A stretch of DNA of 64,000 nucleotides from Hymenobacter citatus (GTDB taxonomy: Bacteria; Bacteroidota; Bacteroidia; Cytophagales; Hymenobacteraceae), in the NCBI RefSeq assembly GCF_014333615.1, contig NZ_JACSCY010000002.1, positions 186,001 to 250,000 of the forward strand. Reading direction: 5' to 3'. This document shows, piece after piece, positions 32,871-42,240 of the stretch (within the stretch, counting starts at the first letter, position 1; each line of letters opens with the position of its first letter). The translations under genes and the position numbers were made by a program. The notes below the pieces were generated by a model. It saw nothing but the letters and a program-made list of their open reading frames with translations, was not told the DNA's origin and did no database searches.

Positions 32871-34466
32871 CTACCCCCGTACGGTCAGGTGCGTACTATT
32901 CGGCTGCACCCGCGTAGCCAAGGAGGCGCTGAGCGCCTGCGCCGCCGCTACCACCTGCGCCGGGTAGTGCAGGCGCGCCAACAACCGAATGGCATTGCGC
33001 GTGGTGAGCGGACCGGACTTGAGGCGGTAGTCGAAATACCAGTCTTCCTCCGTCACGGTTTCGCAAAAGTGGTATTCAATAAAGCACGACTGCAAGAGCG
33101 AGCCCAGCTCCCCATCGTGGGTGGCTGCCACTACCCAGCTGCGGGGCTGCAAGTATTCTAGCACCGCCTTGTTGGCAGCGATGCGCTCCTGCGTGTTTGT
33201 GCCTTTGAACAGCTCATCCAGCAGCAGCAGATAACTGCCGGGGGCCGCGTCGCAGGCAAGCAGCAACTGCCGCATGGTTTCGGCCTCGACCAAATAATAG
33301 CTTTTGCCCGTGGACAGGCTGTCGGCCATGTTGAGGCTGGTGAGTACCCGGCAAAAAGGGGCGCGATAAGCGGTGGCGGGGCACGTGGCTATTGTTTGGG
33401 CCAGTAAGGCGTTTATGCCCAGCGTGCGCATGAAGGTAGTTTTGCCCGCCATATTCGAACCGGTAAGCAGGACGCCGAATTCGGTCAACGTGAGGTCGTT
33501 GGGCACGCACCCCGGCACCAGCGGGTGGTAGCCGCCTTGCAGTTGGACACCCTCGGTAGATGGCCCAAAGTGCGGTACGCAGGTAGCGTGGCGCTGGCGG
33601 AAGCTGGCCACCGCCAGGGCGCTATCTACATAGCCCACGGCCTCAAAGACAGCCCGAATGGCGGGCGCCTGCCGCTGTACGGCCACCCGGCAGCGGGCAT
33701 ATAACAGCTGGTCAACCAGCAGCAGCATCTTGAGCAGTTCCAGTATCCCCATATTATCCTCTACCTGAAAGAAAGCCGCTTGCCGCAAAACACCTCCCAA
33801 AAGGGTCAGGGGCGCGGCCAGCAGTTGCAGCGGCTGTAGGGGTAGGGCTGTCCGGTGCAACTGCTGGCCTGTCCGGTGCAAGCGACCCAGTTGCAACAGC
33901 GGCCGAACATAAAGCTGAATCCGGGTGCGATGCCGAAGGTGAAACACCGCATTGAAGCAACCAAACGCAAGCGTGACCAACCAAAGCACGGGGAACCAAA
34001 AGCCTCCGAACACCGTGGCCAACAGCCCTAGCGAGAGCAGCGCCGCGAAGCGTACGTTGGGCAACGCGGGTAGGGGCTCCTCGCTCAGCAAATCGACCAG
34101 GTAGTACGCCTCTGGGGCCGTCAGCTGGTCGAGGGCGAGCAGGGCTTGGCCGCGGGGTTCGGGTTGCTGCGCCAGCAGGGTCGCGGCGGCGTCAAACTCA
34201 TGCAGAGCAGCTTCATCGCCGAGCGGGCTACGCAGGCGGTGGTAGAGGCATTGCTCGCCTACCGGGCTCACAGTGGCGTTGAGCAAGGTAAAGAGCGAGT
34301 CGCCGTTCAGGTCGGCCCAGGTTTGGTCGGGTAGGCGGTGGTAGGCGGGCTCGTGCTGCACATGGTTGTAGTAGCGGGCCACTAGGGGAATACGTGGAGT
34401 ATGCGCAGCCGGCTGTTGCCAGGCTGCCTCTAGGCGTTGTAAGCGCTTGCGGGAAGAAGTCCACAT
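32871..34466 (-). CDS. Membrane-embedded MutS-family ATPase
   Basis: 531 residues. The C-terminal half is a MutS domain V ATPase: Walker A GSNMAGKTT at about 336-344, Walker B LLLLDELFKGTNTQERIAAN, and the H-loop ATHDGELG. The N-terminal half lacks the mismatch-binding and connector domains. It has instead a clamp-like core (LFTLLNATVSPVGEQCLYHRL) and two membrane helices near 135-170 (FAALLSLGLLATVFGGFWFP, LWLVTLAFGCFNAVF). This is the 'MutS-related' family of Bacteroidota, not MutS1 or MutS2; no Smr domain is present. Its substrate is unknown, and membrane attachment argues against ordinary mismatch repair. Confidence 0.87.
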   Translation of the reverse strand: MWTSSRKRLQRLEAAWQQPAAHTPRIPLVARYYNHVQHEPAYHRLPDQTWADLNGDSLFTLLNATVSPVGEQCLYHRLRSPLGDEAALHEFDAAATLLAQQPEPRGQALLALDQLTAPEAYYLVDLLSEEPLPALPNVRFAALLSLGLLATVFGGFWFPVLWLVTLAFGCFNAVFHLRHRTRIQLYVRPLLQLGRLHRTGQQLHRTALPLQPLQLLAAPLTLLGGVLRQAAFFQVEDNMGILELLKMLLLVDQLLYARCRVAVQRQAPAIRAVFEAVGYVDSALAVASFRQRHATCVPHFGPSTEGVQLQGGYHPLVPGCVPNDLTLTEFGVLLTGSNMAGKTTFMRTLGINALLAQTIATCPATAYRAPFCRVLTSLNMADSLSTGKSYYLVEAETMRQLLLACDAAPGSYLLLLDELFKGTNTQERIAANKAVLEYLQPRSWVVAATHDGELGSLLQSCFIEYHFCETVTEEDWYFDYRLKSGPLTTRNAIRLLARLHYPAQVVAAAQALSASLATRVQPNSTHLTVRG

Positions 34467-34639
34467 AAGAGGATAGGATAGCTACTAGGGCGTAAGTAAT
34501 AGGAATAGTTGGTAGCTGTAAGTAGTTCTAAAGGTAGCTAAGTGCTGTTGCTTTAATAAATCAGATTCTCAATTACTACTTAGGAAATAAAGATCATCGA
34601 GAGTGATATAGATAGTGCCATATTTCATGATTGTACTTA

Positions 34640-35149
34640 TTAATAGCGGAAGTCGAATCGGCCATCCGTGACGTGAATATGTTGGCCAGTAGCGCTTTGT
34701 GTGCCTGTAAATTGAAATCTGCCTGCAATAATATGCTGTGCACTATCTAGGCGCGTAATAGTTAATTCGCCCGGATTTGTATCCCGAGTTTGATAGTCGC
34801 TACCAAGAAAAAACGTTGCCTGAGACTCTCCTTGGTATGTACCTAAATGGTACGTACGGCCCTGTTCTAAACGGATATTTCGAATATTAATAATTACTGC
34901 GGGATACTCACTGTCCTGCGCATCTACAAAAGAAAAGTATAGGTTTGAAACCTGCTTGGCGTGTAAAAAAGTATAGCCAAATTGTAGTCCCTGCGTCGGC
35001 CACTTGCTACGAGGAATCAAAATCTTATCATCTGCTTTGCAGCCGGCTGTATTGGTTCCGGTAGTGGTTTCGGGCGGTAGCGCTGGTGTCAGATTAGCCT
35101 TAGAGCATGCAGCTAGGTAGAATAGAAGACAAGGAAGAAGGTAACGCAT
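34640..35149 (-). CDS. Lipoprotein with small beta-sandwich (DUF6252-like)
   Basis: 169 residues. Signal peptide with lipobox LAAC, lipidated Cys at 15. After a Pro/Thr linker comes a beta-rich domain with the pattern GELTITRLD...IIAGRFQFTGT...VTDGRFDFRY. This C-terminal motif is typical of small Bacteroidota lipoproteins assigned to DUF6252-like families (my recollection, not searched). It is probably exposed at the outer membrane. No operon partner. The gene is noticeably AT-richer than the surrounding DNA. Confidence 0.65.
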   Translation of the reverse strand: MRYLLPCLLFYLAACSKANLTPALPPETTTGTNTAGCKADDKILIPRSKWPTQGLQFGYTFLHAKQVSNLYFSFVDAQDSEYPAVIINIRNIRLEQGRTYHLGTYQGESQATFFLGSDYQTRDTNPGELTITRLDSAQHIIAGRFQFTGTQSATGQHIHVTDGRFDFRY

Positions 35150-35188
35150 AGGTGTAAAATAGAGAATGTTTTATGCTAAAGTAAAAGC

Positions 35189-35290
35189 CTGTGGCGGAAG
35201 GAATATTATATTATCTGATTTTTTAACTGCTTGATATAATGATATGGTATTTACAAGCAGATAATATGTTCATCTCATCTACCGCCACAG
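35189..35290. repeat. Spaced inverted repeats downstream of the GerW gene
   Basis: Two nested dyads: CTGTGGCGG (35189-35197) with CCGCCACAG (35282-35290), and ATATTATCTG (35208-35217) with CAGATAATAT (35258-35267). Together they could fold as one long hairpin ending transcription of the minus-strand gene at 35279. Confidence 0.45.
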
Positions 35291-35632
35291 CTTCGGCAGG
35301 CTCCGCAGCAGCGCCCACGCTACCACCCCACTTACAGCAATAATAGAAGCCGTAGAGCTACGAATCGGCCGGAAGCGAGAGGTGCCTTCTTTTAACTCGA
35401 TATAGCCAACGGGCGTGACGACCACGCCCCCACCACCGCCGGAGCCAGCGGCTTCGGGCAGGCGGCCGCCACCACCGCCCCCAAAGCCGTAGCACACCCG
35501 CGCCACGGGAATCACCGTAAGGCCGTTGCGTTCTACGGGGTCACCGTATACGGTGCGGGCGGTGGCCGTGGTGCTGAGTTGTTCTGCCAGACGTTGGGCT
35601 ACTGTGAGGGTAGGGGAATCGGAAGGAATCAT
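35279..35632 (-). CDS. GerW (YtfJ) family protein
   Basis: 117 residues from the ATG at 35632. An in-frame ATG 48 bp earlier lies inside a dispersed repeat, so its extra residues (MLRQAQHDVLL) are just translated repeat. The family motif is clear: TVYGDPVERNGLTVIPVARV, CYGFGGGGGG, then GGGGGVVVTPVGYIELKEG. A C-terminal membrane helix follows (SIIAVSGVVAWALLRSL). GerW/YtfJ was named for spore germination in Bacillus but is widespread in bacteria that do not form spores, where its role is unknown. Gly-rich runs are normal for the family. Confidence 0.85.
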   Translation of the reverse strand: MIPSDSPTLTVAQRLAEQLSTTATARTVYGDPVERNGLTVIPVARVCYGFGGGGGGRLPEAAGSGGGGGVVVTPVGYIELKEGTSRFRPIRSSTASIIAVSGVVAWALLRSLPKLWR

Positions 35633-35656
35633 GAGAAAAGCATTTGATAAAAGAAC

Positions 35657-35747
35657 GTCATGCTGAGCCTGTCGAAGCATCTCGCGTGCTGACGAAAGAT
35701 ACTATCTAGCATCAGCACGCGAGATGCTTCGACAGGCTCAGCATGAC
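35657..35747. repeat. GTCATGCTGAGC-type inverted repeat
   Basis: Perfect 36-bp arms (35657-35692, 35712-35747) beginning GTCATGCTGAGCCTGTCGAA. Located between tal-pgi (ends 35822) and the GerW gene, both on the minus strand. Nearly identical to the inner repeat at 38843-38933. Confidence 0.9.
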
Positions 35748-35762
35748 AACTGGACGAAAATA

Positions 35763-35798
35763 ACAAAAGAAGCCAGCGGCATACACCGCTGGCTTCTT
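35763..35798 (-). terminator. Terminator of the tal-pgi gene
   Basis: Stem of 11 bp (GAAGCCAGCGG and CCGCTGGCTTC) followed on the minus strand by TTTTGTT, 24 bp after the stop codon. Confidence 0.8.
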
Positions 35799-35821
35799 CA
35801 TGATTCAACCAAAAACCTGCT

Positions 35822-38632
35822 CTAGAAAGCTGCCAGCAGCGTTTTCAGCCCAGCGGCGGCATCGTTGCCGAGGTGCACGTGCAGGGTGCGGCGGTCGGCG
35901 CTTTGCAAGGCTTCCAGGTCGCCTTGGGCCTGGGCGTCTTGCAGGGTGCCGAAGGAGTAGGAACGGCCGGGGAGGGGCAGATCCTGCGGGTGGCCGGCCG
36001 TGAGTTGCAGGAACAAGCCCGTGTTGGGGCCGCCCTTGTGGTACTGACCGGTAGAGTGCAGGAAGCGCGGACCATAGCCAAACGTGGTAGCTACGTGCAT
36101 CTTGTCCTGAATCTTCTGGCGCAGCTCCGCCGTCTCCTCGTTCACCTTTTCCGACTCGGTTAGGTAGGCCTGAATGGAAACGTAGTCGCCAGCCTTCGCC
36201 TGGGCGAAGAACTGCTGCACCAGCTCCTGGGCCGAGCTGCCCGATACGCTGCTGTAGTAGTCCAGTCCGCCTTCCGACAGCGCTTTTTCCTGCTCCGGCA
36301 GGCTGCCTTTCTCGGCTACCTCCTTCATAATCTTGTCGGTAGCGGTTTTGGCGGCCTGCACGTTGGGTTGGTCGAAGGGGTTGATGCCCAGCACCGCGCC
36401 GGCAATGGCCGTAGCGGCTTCCCAGCGGAAGAACTCGGCGCCCAGGTCCAGCGCATCCTTCATGCGGATGGTGATAACCGGGTGGCCGGCCTCTTGCAGC
36501 GTCTTCAGCTTCTGCGTGTTGTTCTCGTCGGCTTCGTTTTCGTAGCCCACGTACACAAACACGCGGTCCTGGCCGTACACTTCGGGCTTGCCCAAGTGCT
36601 CGCCGGCTACCGGCAGAATGCCTTTGCCTTCTTTGCCGGTGCTTTCGGCCAGCAACTGCTCCAGCCACAGGCCCAGGTCGCTGAGCGACTTCGGTACCAC
36701 CAGCGTGAGCTTGTCGCGGCCTTTGGTGGACAGCACGCCCAGGGCCGTGCCCAACTGCAAGCCGGGGTTGTTGTCGCTGGGACCGTAGGCACCGCAGGCG
36801 CGCATCATGATGATGGCGCGGGCCAGCAGCTCGCCCACGTTGATGCCGTAGAGAGCGGCCGGCACTAGGCCGAAGAACGTGAGAGCCGAGAAACGGCCGC
36901 CTACCTCGGGGAAGTTCAGGAACACCTTGCGGTAGCCCAGCTCCTTGGCCGTCTCGATGAACGGAGAGCCGGGGTCGGTGATGCCGATGAAGTTTTCGCC
37001 GGCTTTGTCGCCTTTCACAGCCTTCACCTTCTCGTAGAAATAGTCGCCAAAGGCCAGCGGCTCGGCCGTGGTGCCCGATTTGCTGGCCACGATGAACAGC
37101 GTGTGCTCCAAGGGTACGGCCTTCTCAATTTCCTGCACCGTGCCGGGGTTGGTGGTGTCCAGAATCAGCACGTCGAGGCCGTTTTCGCCTTTCGGGAATG
37201 ACTTTTTGAACACAATGGGCGCCATGGTGCTGCCGCCCATGCCCATTACCACCACGTGCGTGAAGCCCTCGGCCTTGGCTTCCTGGGCAAACTGCTCCAG
37301 GCGGCCTACCTCGTCTACCATCGTTTCGGCCACGCGCAGCCAGCCCATGTAGCTGCGGATGCTCTCCTGGGCTTTCGCGTCCTGGGTCCACAGGTCAGCC
37401 TGCTTATTCCAGAAGCCGGTGATGAAGTCGGAATCTTTGTATTCTTTGATTTTGGCGTCTACCTCTTGCTGGTACTCACCCAGCTGCATATCGGCCTCAA
37501 CCGGCTGCAAATCCAGTGCTTGCACGCGTTTTTTCTCAATCGAGTCGATCAACTTGGCGAAGGGCTCCTTGAATTTTTTGCCGCCATCTTCTTCCAAGAA
37601 CTGGGTACGCTCTTTCAAGTCGATGCCCAGCTTAGGTAGGGCGTTCAGCACTTCGTCTGCCTGGTCGAGGTTGGTTTCCAGCGTGTTGGCTACCTTGCCT
37701 TTCTCGCGGAACAGGTCCAGCGTTTCCACCGGAATGGTGTTTACCGTCTCCGGACCAATGAGGCCGTCTACGTAGCGTAGGTCGTCGTACTTGGGGTTTT
37801 TGTTGCCGGTGCTGGCCCACAGCAGGCGCTGCGAGTTGGCGCCTTTCTCTTTGAGCGCTTCCCAGCGCGGACCAGCAAAAATGCCTTTGTAGAGTTGGTA
37901 AGCCTTCTTGGCGCTGGCCAAAGCCACCTCGCCCACCAGGGGCTCAGCTATTTTGGCTTTGTCGCCGCCTTCTTCCACCATTTTCTCCAGCACAGGGTCC
38001 AGCAGCACGTCGATGCGCGAGAGGAAGAAGCTGGCTACGGAATTGATGTTGTCGATGGCGCCGCCGGCTTTCACGCGGTCTTCTAGGCCCGAAATGTAGG
38101 CTTCAGCCACTGCCTCGTAGCGCTCCAGCCCAAAAATCAGCGTCACGTTCACGTTCACGCCTTCCGAGATGAGCTTGCGGATGGCGGGTAGGCCTTCCAG
38201 GGTAGCCGGCACCTTAATCATCACGTTGGGGCGGTCTACGGCTTTCCAAAAGCGCAGGCCTTCCTCAATGGTACCCTCAGTGTCGTTGATGAGGTTGGGG
38301 CCTACCTCCAGGCTCACGTAGCCGTCACCGGAGTTGTCGTGGCTGTCGTAAAGTGGGCGGAACAGGTCGCAGGCGTGCTGCACGTCGGCCACAGCCAATT
38401 CGGCGTAAATATCGTCGGCCGATTTGCCTTGCAAGGCCAAGGCCCGGATGGTGGTATCGTAGTCGTCGCTGCCGCCGATGGCTTTTTCAAAAATAGCCGG
38501 GTTCGACGTCACGCCGCGCAAATCTTCTTCCTTGATGCGCTTTTCCAGCTCCCCGTTGATGAGGATTTTGCGACGGATAAAGTCCAGCCAGATGCTCTGG
38601 TCGAATTCGCGGATTTTGTTGAGTGCGTTCAT
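35822..38632 (-). CDS. Bifunctional transaldolase / phosphoglucose isomerase
   Basis: 936 residues. Residues of about 1-365 are transaldolase: DFIRRKILINGELEKRI, GVTSNPAIFEKAI and the Schiff-base Lys in VMIKVPAT. From about 400 to the end comes glucose-6-phosphate isomerase: MGMGGSTMAPIVFK, VASKSGTTAEPL, SALTFFGLVPAAL and a late GPRFLHSTGQ. Both halves are full length with their motifs intact, so one polypeptide links the pentose phosphate pathway to glycolysis. Such Tal-Pgi fusions are known in several bacterial groups. Transketolase is the next gene upstream on the same strand, 388 bp away across a nested repeat. Cytosolic. Confidence 0.95.
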   Translation of the reverse strand: MNALNKIREFDQSIWLDFIRRKILINGELEKRIKEEDLRGVTSNPAIFEKAIGGSDDYDTTIRALALQGKSADDIYAELAVADVQHACDLFRPLYDSHDNSGDGYVSLEVGPNLINDTEGTIEEGLRFWKAVDRPNVMIKVPATLEGLPAIRKLISEGVNVNVTLIFGLERYEAVAEAYISGLEDRVKAGGAIDNINSVASFFLSRIDVLLDPVLEKMVEEGGDKAKIAEPLVGEVALASAKKAYQLYKGIFAGPRWEALKEKGANSQRLLWASTGNKNPKYDDLRYVDGLIGPETVNTIPVETLDLFREKGKVANTLETNLDQADEVLNALPKLGIDLKERTQFLEEDGGKKFKEPFAKLIDSIEKKRVQALDLQPVEADMQLGEYQQEVDAKIKEYKDSDFITGFWNKQADLWTQDAKAQESIRSYMGWLRVAETMVDEVGRLEQFAQEAKAEGFTHVVVMGMGGSTMAPIVFKKSFPKGENGLDVLILDTTNPGTVQEIEKAVPLEHTLFIVASKSGTTAEPLAFGDYFYEKVKAVKGDKAGENFIGITDPGSPFIETAKELGYRKVFLNFPEVGGRFSALTFFGLVPAALYGINVGELLARAIIMMRACGAYGPSDNNPGLQLGTALGVLSTKGRDKLTLVVPKSLSDLGLWLEQLLAESTGKEGKGILPVAGEHLGKPEVYGQDRVFVYVGYENEADENNTQKLKTLQEAGHPVITIRMKDALDLGAEFFRWEAATAIAGAVLGINPFDQPNVQAAKTATDKIMKEVAEKGSLPEQEKALSEGGLDYYSSVSGSSAQELVQQFFAQAKAGDYVSIQAYLTESEKVNEETAELRQKIQDKMHVATTFGYGPRFLHSTGQYHKGGPNTGLFLQLTAGHPQDLPLPGRSYSFGTLQDAQAQGDLEALQSADRRTLHVHLGNDAAAGLKTLLAAF

Positions 38633-38787
38633 AAAAAATGGGTAGAAGCTGGGGCCGGAGCCCCGGCCGGAAACGTGTTAGGACAGTTCGCGGCGCTAAG
38701 CTAGGGAAAACCAAATATTCAGACTAATGGATATCGGAGGTAGAAGACCGAAACCGTTGCCGAGGTAGGGAAGGGGGAAGTAGAACA

Positions 38788-39006
38788 AGAACGTCACTTC
38801 GAGCGCAGCGAGAAATCTCGCGTGCTGATGATAGGTAGTAATGTCATGCTGAGCTTGTCGAAGCATCTCGCGTGCTGATGGTAGATAGTATCTCTCGTCA
38901 GCACGCGAGATGCTTCGACAAGCTCAGCATGACATTACTACCTATCATCAGCACGCGAGATTTCTCCTCCTTGCTTGATACGCAACATGGTCGAAATGAC
39001 GTTCTT
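38788..39006. repeat. Nested pair of inverted repeats (one inside another)
   Basis: The outer element starts AAGAACGTCACTTCGAG at 38788 and ends GAAATGACGTTCTT at 39006. Its loop is split at AGGTAGTA/TACTACCT. Inside sits a complete second element (38843-38933) with arms GTCATGCTGAGCTTGTCGAA, close kin of the one at 35657. It fills almost the whole 388-bp gap between transketolase and tal-pgi; the remaining 150 bp up to 38787 shows no gene or clear promoter. Confidence 0.85.
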
Positions 39007-39020
39007 TTGGTACTGATATC

Positions 39021-41072
39021 CTACTTCAGCACTTCCTTCTTCTCAATACCCACGTCGTTGTCTTTCAACAGCTCGCGGGCTTGATTCACTACGTTTTCTA
39101 CGCTGAAGCCAAATTCGGCCATCACTTCCTCGCCGGGGCCGGATTCGCCGAAGCGGTTCATGCTGATGGTGGTGCCTTCGTCGGTCACGTACTTGTGCCA
39201 GCCGATGGGCGAACCGGCCTCGATGGCAATGCGCTTGCGCACGTTGGGGGGTAGGACTTTGTGCTGGTAGTCAGTTTCTTCCAGCTCAAACAGCTCCCAC
39301 GAGGGCATGCTCACCACGCGCACAGCCACGCCTTCCTGTGCGAGTTTCTCCTGGGCCTCCAGCGCCAGCGACACTTCCGAGCCCGTACCAATCAAAATCA
39401 ACTCCGGCTTACCGTTGTCGGCGTCTTTCAGGATGTAGGCGCCTTTGGCTACGCCCTCGCGGGCCGAGCCCATGGTGCTCTGGTCCAGCACCGGTAGCTT
39501 CTGGCGGGATAGGATAAGCGCCACCGGCGTTTCGGCTTGGGTGAGGGCAATGCGCCACGATTCCACGGTTTCGTTGGCATCGGCGGGGCGCAGCACAATC
39601 AGGTTGGGCACCGTGCGCAGGCCAATTACTTGCTCCACTGGCTGGTGGGTAGGGCCGTCCTCGCCCAAGCCAATGCTGTCGTGGGTGAACACGAACGTAG
39701 CCGTGGACTGGGCCAGCGCCGTGAGGCGAATGGAGCCGCGCATGTAGTCGGAGAAGTTCAGGAACGTGCCGCCGTAGGGACGCACGCCGCCGTGGCGGGC
39801 CATGCCGTTGAGGGCACCGCCCATGGCGTGCTCGCGCACCCCAAACCAAATGTTGCTGTCCTCGTAGCGGCCCGGCTGGAAGCTTTCCTCGCCTTTGGTC
39901 GACATTTCGTTGGACGAGGCCAGGTCGGCGGAACCGCCGAACAGGTAGGGCACGCTTTTCTTAAGGGCCGTGAGGGCCTTACCCGAGGCTTGGCGGGTAG
40001 CCAAGGGGCCGTCTTCGGGCTTAAATACGGGTAATTCAGCATCCCAACCATCAGGCAGGTCGTGGCTGAACGCGGTTTCAAATGCTTTTGCTTCGGCGGC
40101 AAACTCTTTTTTATAAGCGGCAAATTGCTCGTTCCATTCCTGTTGCAGCTTGGCGCCGCGCTGGCCGGGCTCCAGCAAGTGCTGCTTCACCTCGTCGGGC
40201 ACAAAGAACTTCTCGTCGGGATTCCAACCCAGGAACTCCTTGGTTTTTCGCAGGTTTTCGGGGCCGAGGGGCGAGCCGTGCACTTTATTGGTGTTTTCCA
40301 GCGGCGAGCCGAAGCCAATAATCGTCTTCACGGCAATAATGGATGGGCGGTCCGTTTCGTTTTGGGCTTCGCGGATGGCAGCCTCAATGGCGTCGAGGTC
40401 GTTGCCGTCGCCTACCGTTTGGGTGTGCCAGCCGTAGGCATCGAAGCGGGCCATGGGGTCCTCGGTGTAGGCCAAGCTGGTGGGGCCGTCGAGCGAGATG
40501 CTGTTGTCGTCGTACAGATAAATCATCTTGCCCAACTTGAGGTGACCCGCCAGCGAGGCGGCCTCAGAAGCAATGCCTTCCATCAGGTCGCCGTCGCTCA
40601 CCAGCACGTAAGTGTAGTGGTCGACTACGTTGTGGCCGGACTTATTATAGGTAGCAGCTTGGAAAGCTTCTGTCATGGCCATGCCTAGGCCATTGGCAAA
40701 GCCCTGGCCCAGCGGTCCGGTGGTTACCTCCACGCCCGCCGTCAGGTTCGACTCGGGGTGGCCGGGCGTTTTGGAGCCCATCTGCCGGAAACGCTTCAGC
40801 TCCGACATCGGCAAATCATAGCCGTAGAGGTGCAACATGCTGTAGAGCAGCGCCGAGCCGTGTCCAGCCGACAAGATAAACCGGTCGCGGTTGGGCCAGT
40901 TTGGGTCTTGCGGGTTGAAGCGCAGGAAGCGCGACCACAGCACATAGGCCATGGGCGCGGCACCCAGCGGCAGGCCGGGGTGGCCGGAGTTGGCCTCCTG
41001 CACCATATCAACGGATAACAGACGTAGGGTGTTGACGCTCAGCTGGTCCAGGGATTGTTGGTTTTCGGGCAT
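39021..41072 (-). CDS. tkt: Transketolase
   Basis: 683 residues, the usual length. Thiamine diphosphate binding is shown by [20 protein letters not shown] and the Asn in [10 protein letters not shown]. The substrate/cofactor loops [16 protein letters not shown] and [15 protein letters not shown] are at the start, and the pyrimidine-domain motif [18 protein letters not shown] is present. The protein acts in the cytosol in the non-oxidative pentose phosphate pathway together with the transaldolase half of its neighbour. It precedes tal-pgi on the same strand, but the nested repeat between them may stop or attenuate read-through. I see no perfect -7 box within 150 bp upstream. Confidence 0.96.
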   Translation of the reverse strand: MPENQQSLDQLSVNTLRLLSVDMVQEANSGHPGLPLGAAPMAYVLWSRFLRFNPQDPNWPNRDRFILSAGHGSALLYSMLHLYGYDLPMSELKRFRQMGSKTPGHPESNLTAGVEVTTGPLGQGFANGLGMAMTEAFQAATYNKSGHNVVDHYTYVLVSDGDLMEGIASEAASLAGHLKLGKMIYLYDDNSISLDGPTSLAYTEDPMARFDAYGWHTQTVGDGNDLDAIEAAIREAQNETDRPSIIAVKTIIGFGSPLENTNKVHGSPLGPENLRKTKEFLGWNPDEKFFVPDEVKQHLLEPGQRGAKLQQEWNEQFAAYKKEFAAEAKAFETAFSHDLPDGWDAELPVFKPEDGPLATRQASGKALTALKKSVPYLFGGSADLASSNEMSTKGEESFQPGRYEDSNIWFGVREHAMGGALNGMARHGGVRPYGGTFLNFSDYMRGSIRLTALAQSTATFVFTHDSIGLGEDGPTHQPVEQVIGLRTVPNLIVLRPADANETVESWRIALTQAETPVALILSRQKLPVLDQSTMGSAREGVAKGAYILKDADNGKPELILIGTGSEVSLALEAQEKLAQEGVAVRVVSMPSWELFELEETDYQHKVLPPNVRKRIAIEAGSPIGWHKYVTDEGTTISMNRFGESGPGEEVMAEFGFSVENVVNQARELLKDNDVGIEKKEVLK

Positions 41073-41255
41073 GGTACAAAAACGTTGAAAGAAAGTAAGG
41101 TGCGAAAGAAGGATAATCGGCCTAGGTGCCGGTAGCCGCCGCGGCTGGTTGCGCCAAGGGGCATTGCTACTTAGTACGGGAAAAACGACGCAAACGATGA
41201 ATAAAACCTAGGGTCGACGGCCGAAAGCCCAGCCAAAAAACCAGATTCGTCGTTA

Positions 41256-41263
41256 TACCTTTG
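41256..41263 (+). promoter_or_regulatory. -7 box of the mod operon
   Basis: TACCTTTG matches TAnnTTTG, 38 bp before the modA ATG. There is no TTG at the ideal distance. Confidence 0.45.
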
Positions 41264-41301
41264 CGTATACAACGCTTATTCCTACCCCGCTCCTACGTAT
41301 A

Positions 41302-42069
41302 ATGTCCCGTTTGCCTTTCGTGTTGCCGGCGTTGCTGCTCCTGCTGAGTCTGGCCAGCGCCACGCCGCCCCTGCCGGCAGCACCCGCGCCCCTCACCATC
41401 GCCGCCGCCTCCGATTTGCAGTACGTGATGGATTCGCTGCTCGTCCTCTACCGCCGGCAGCAGCCCCGGCAGCAGGTGAAGGTAGTGTATGGCTCATCAG
41501 GCAAGTTCTACCAGCAGCTCAGCCACGGTGCGCCGTTCGATATGTTCTTTTCAGCTGATAAGAGCTACCCGCTCAAGCTGCAACAGCAAGGCCTCACGGC
41601 CAGCGCGCCCCAGCGCTACGCCACCGGCCGGCTGGTGGTGTGGAGCAAGAAGCTCGACCCGCGTAAACAGGGTATGAACGCGTTGTTGAATCCGGCCATC
41701 CACAAAATAGCCATGGCTAACCCCGCCCACGCGCCCTACGGCCAGAAAGCCCAAGAAGCTCTACAACATTACAACCTGTACGATAAGCTGAAACCGCGCC
41801 TCGTGCTGGGCGAAAATATCAGCCAAACGGCCCAGTACGCCACCACCGGCGCCGCCGACGTGGGGATACTCGCGTTGTCCCTGGCCCGCAGCCCGCAACT
41901 GCGTCGGCAGGGGCATTACTACCTCATTCCCGCTGACGCACACACGCCTCTGGAACAGGCGTATGTGGTGATGAAGCGCGCCGCTGGCAATCCGGCAGCG
42001 GCTTCGTTCACGGCGTTTATCAGTGGCGCTTCGGCTAAGGCTGCATTGAAGCGGTATGGGTTTGAGTAG
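41302..42069 (+). CDS. modA: Molybdate ABC transporter substrate-binding protein
   Basis: 255 residues. Signal peptide (about 1-27) without a lipobox, so a soluble periplasmic protein. Family motifs: LTIAAASDLQYVMDSL at the mature start, VVYGSSGKFYQQL and GAPFDMFFSADKSYPL for oxyanion binding, later GAADVGILALSLA. It captures molybdate or tungstate for the ModBC pump. modB and modC follow on the same strand, but a 124-bp inverted repeat separates modA from modB, unusual inside a transporter operon. No ModE or molybdenum-cofactor gene is in the window. Confidence 0.93.
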   Translation: MSRLPFVLPALLLLLSLASATPPLPAAPAPLTIAAASDLQYVMDSLLVLYRRQQPRQQVKVVYGSSGKFYQQLSHGAPFDMFFSADKSYPLKLQQQGLTASAPQRYATGRLVVWSKKLDPRKQGMNALLNPAIHKIAMANPAHAPYGQKAQEALQHYNLYDKLKPRLVLGENISQTAQYATTGAADVGILALSLARSPQLRRQGHYYLIPADAHTPLEQAYVVMKRAAGNPAAASFTAFISGASAKAALKRYGFE

Positions 42070-42085
42070 GAGTGAAGCAGAAGGC

Positions 42086-42209
42086 CGTCATGCTGAGCGT
42101 AGCGCAGCAGAGTCGAAGCATCTCGCATGCTCCCGGTAATTTTCTGGCGATTGAGATTAGCGTAGCACGCGAGATGCTTCGACTCCGCTGCGCTGCGCTC
42201 AGCATGACG
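42086..42209. repeat. GTCATGCTGAGC-type inverted repeat inside the mod operon
   Basis: 41-bp arms (42086-42126, 42169-42209) with two mismatches, beginning CGTCATGCTGAGCGTAGCGC. Same family as the repeats at 35.7 and 38.8 kb. Confidence 0.9.
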
Positions 42210-42240
42210 TTCTGTTTTACCTTATTCCTACCCTCTCCCT

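Noticed and set aside
35633..35680. Upstream start for the GerW-family gene
   Set aside because: The extra 16 codons are translation of a dispersed inverted repeat (GTCATGCTGAGC family).
35805..36668. 287-residue minus-strand ORF overlapping tal-pgi in another frame
   Set aside because: Arg/Gly/Pro-rich out-of-frame reading of the isomerase domain.
41073..41301. Molybdenum-cofactor riboswitch upstream of modA
   Set aside because: No pairing pattern of that class could be found, and a simple TACCTTTG promoter leaves a leader of only about 30 nt.
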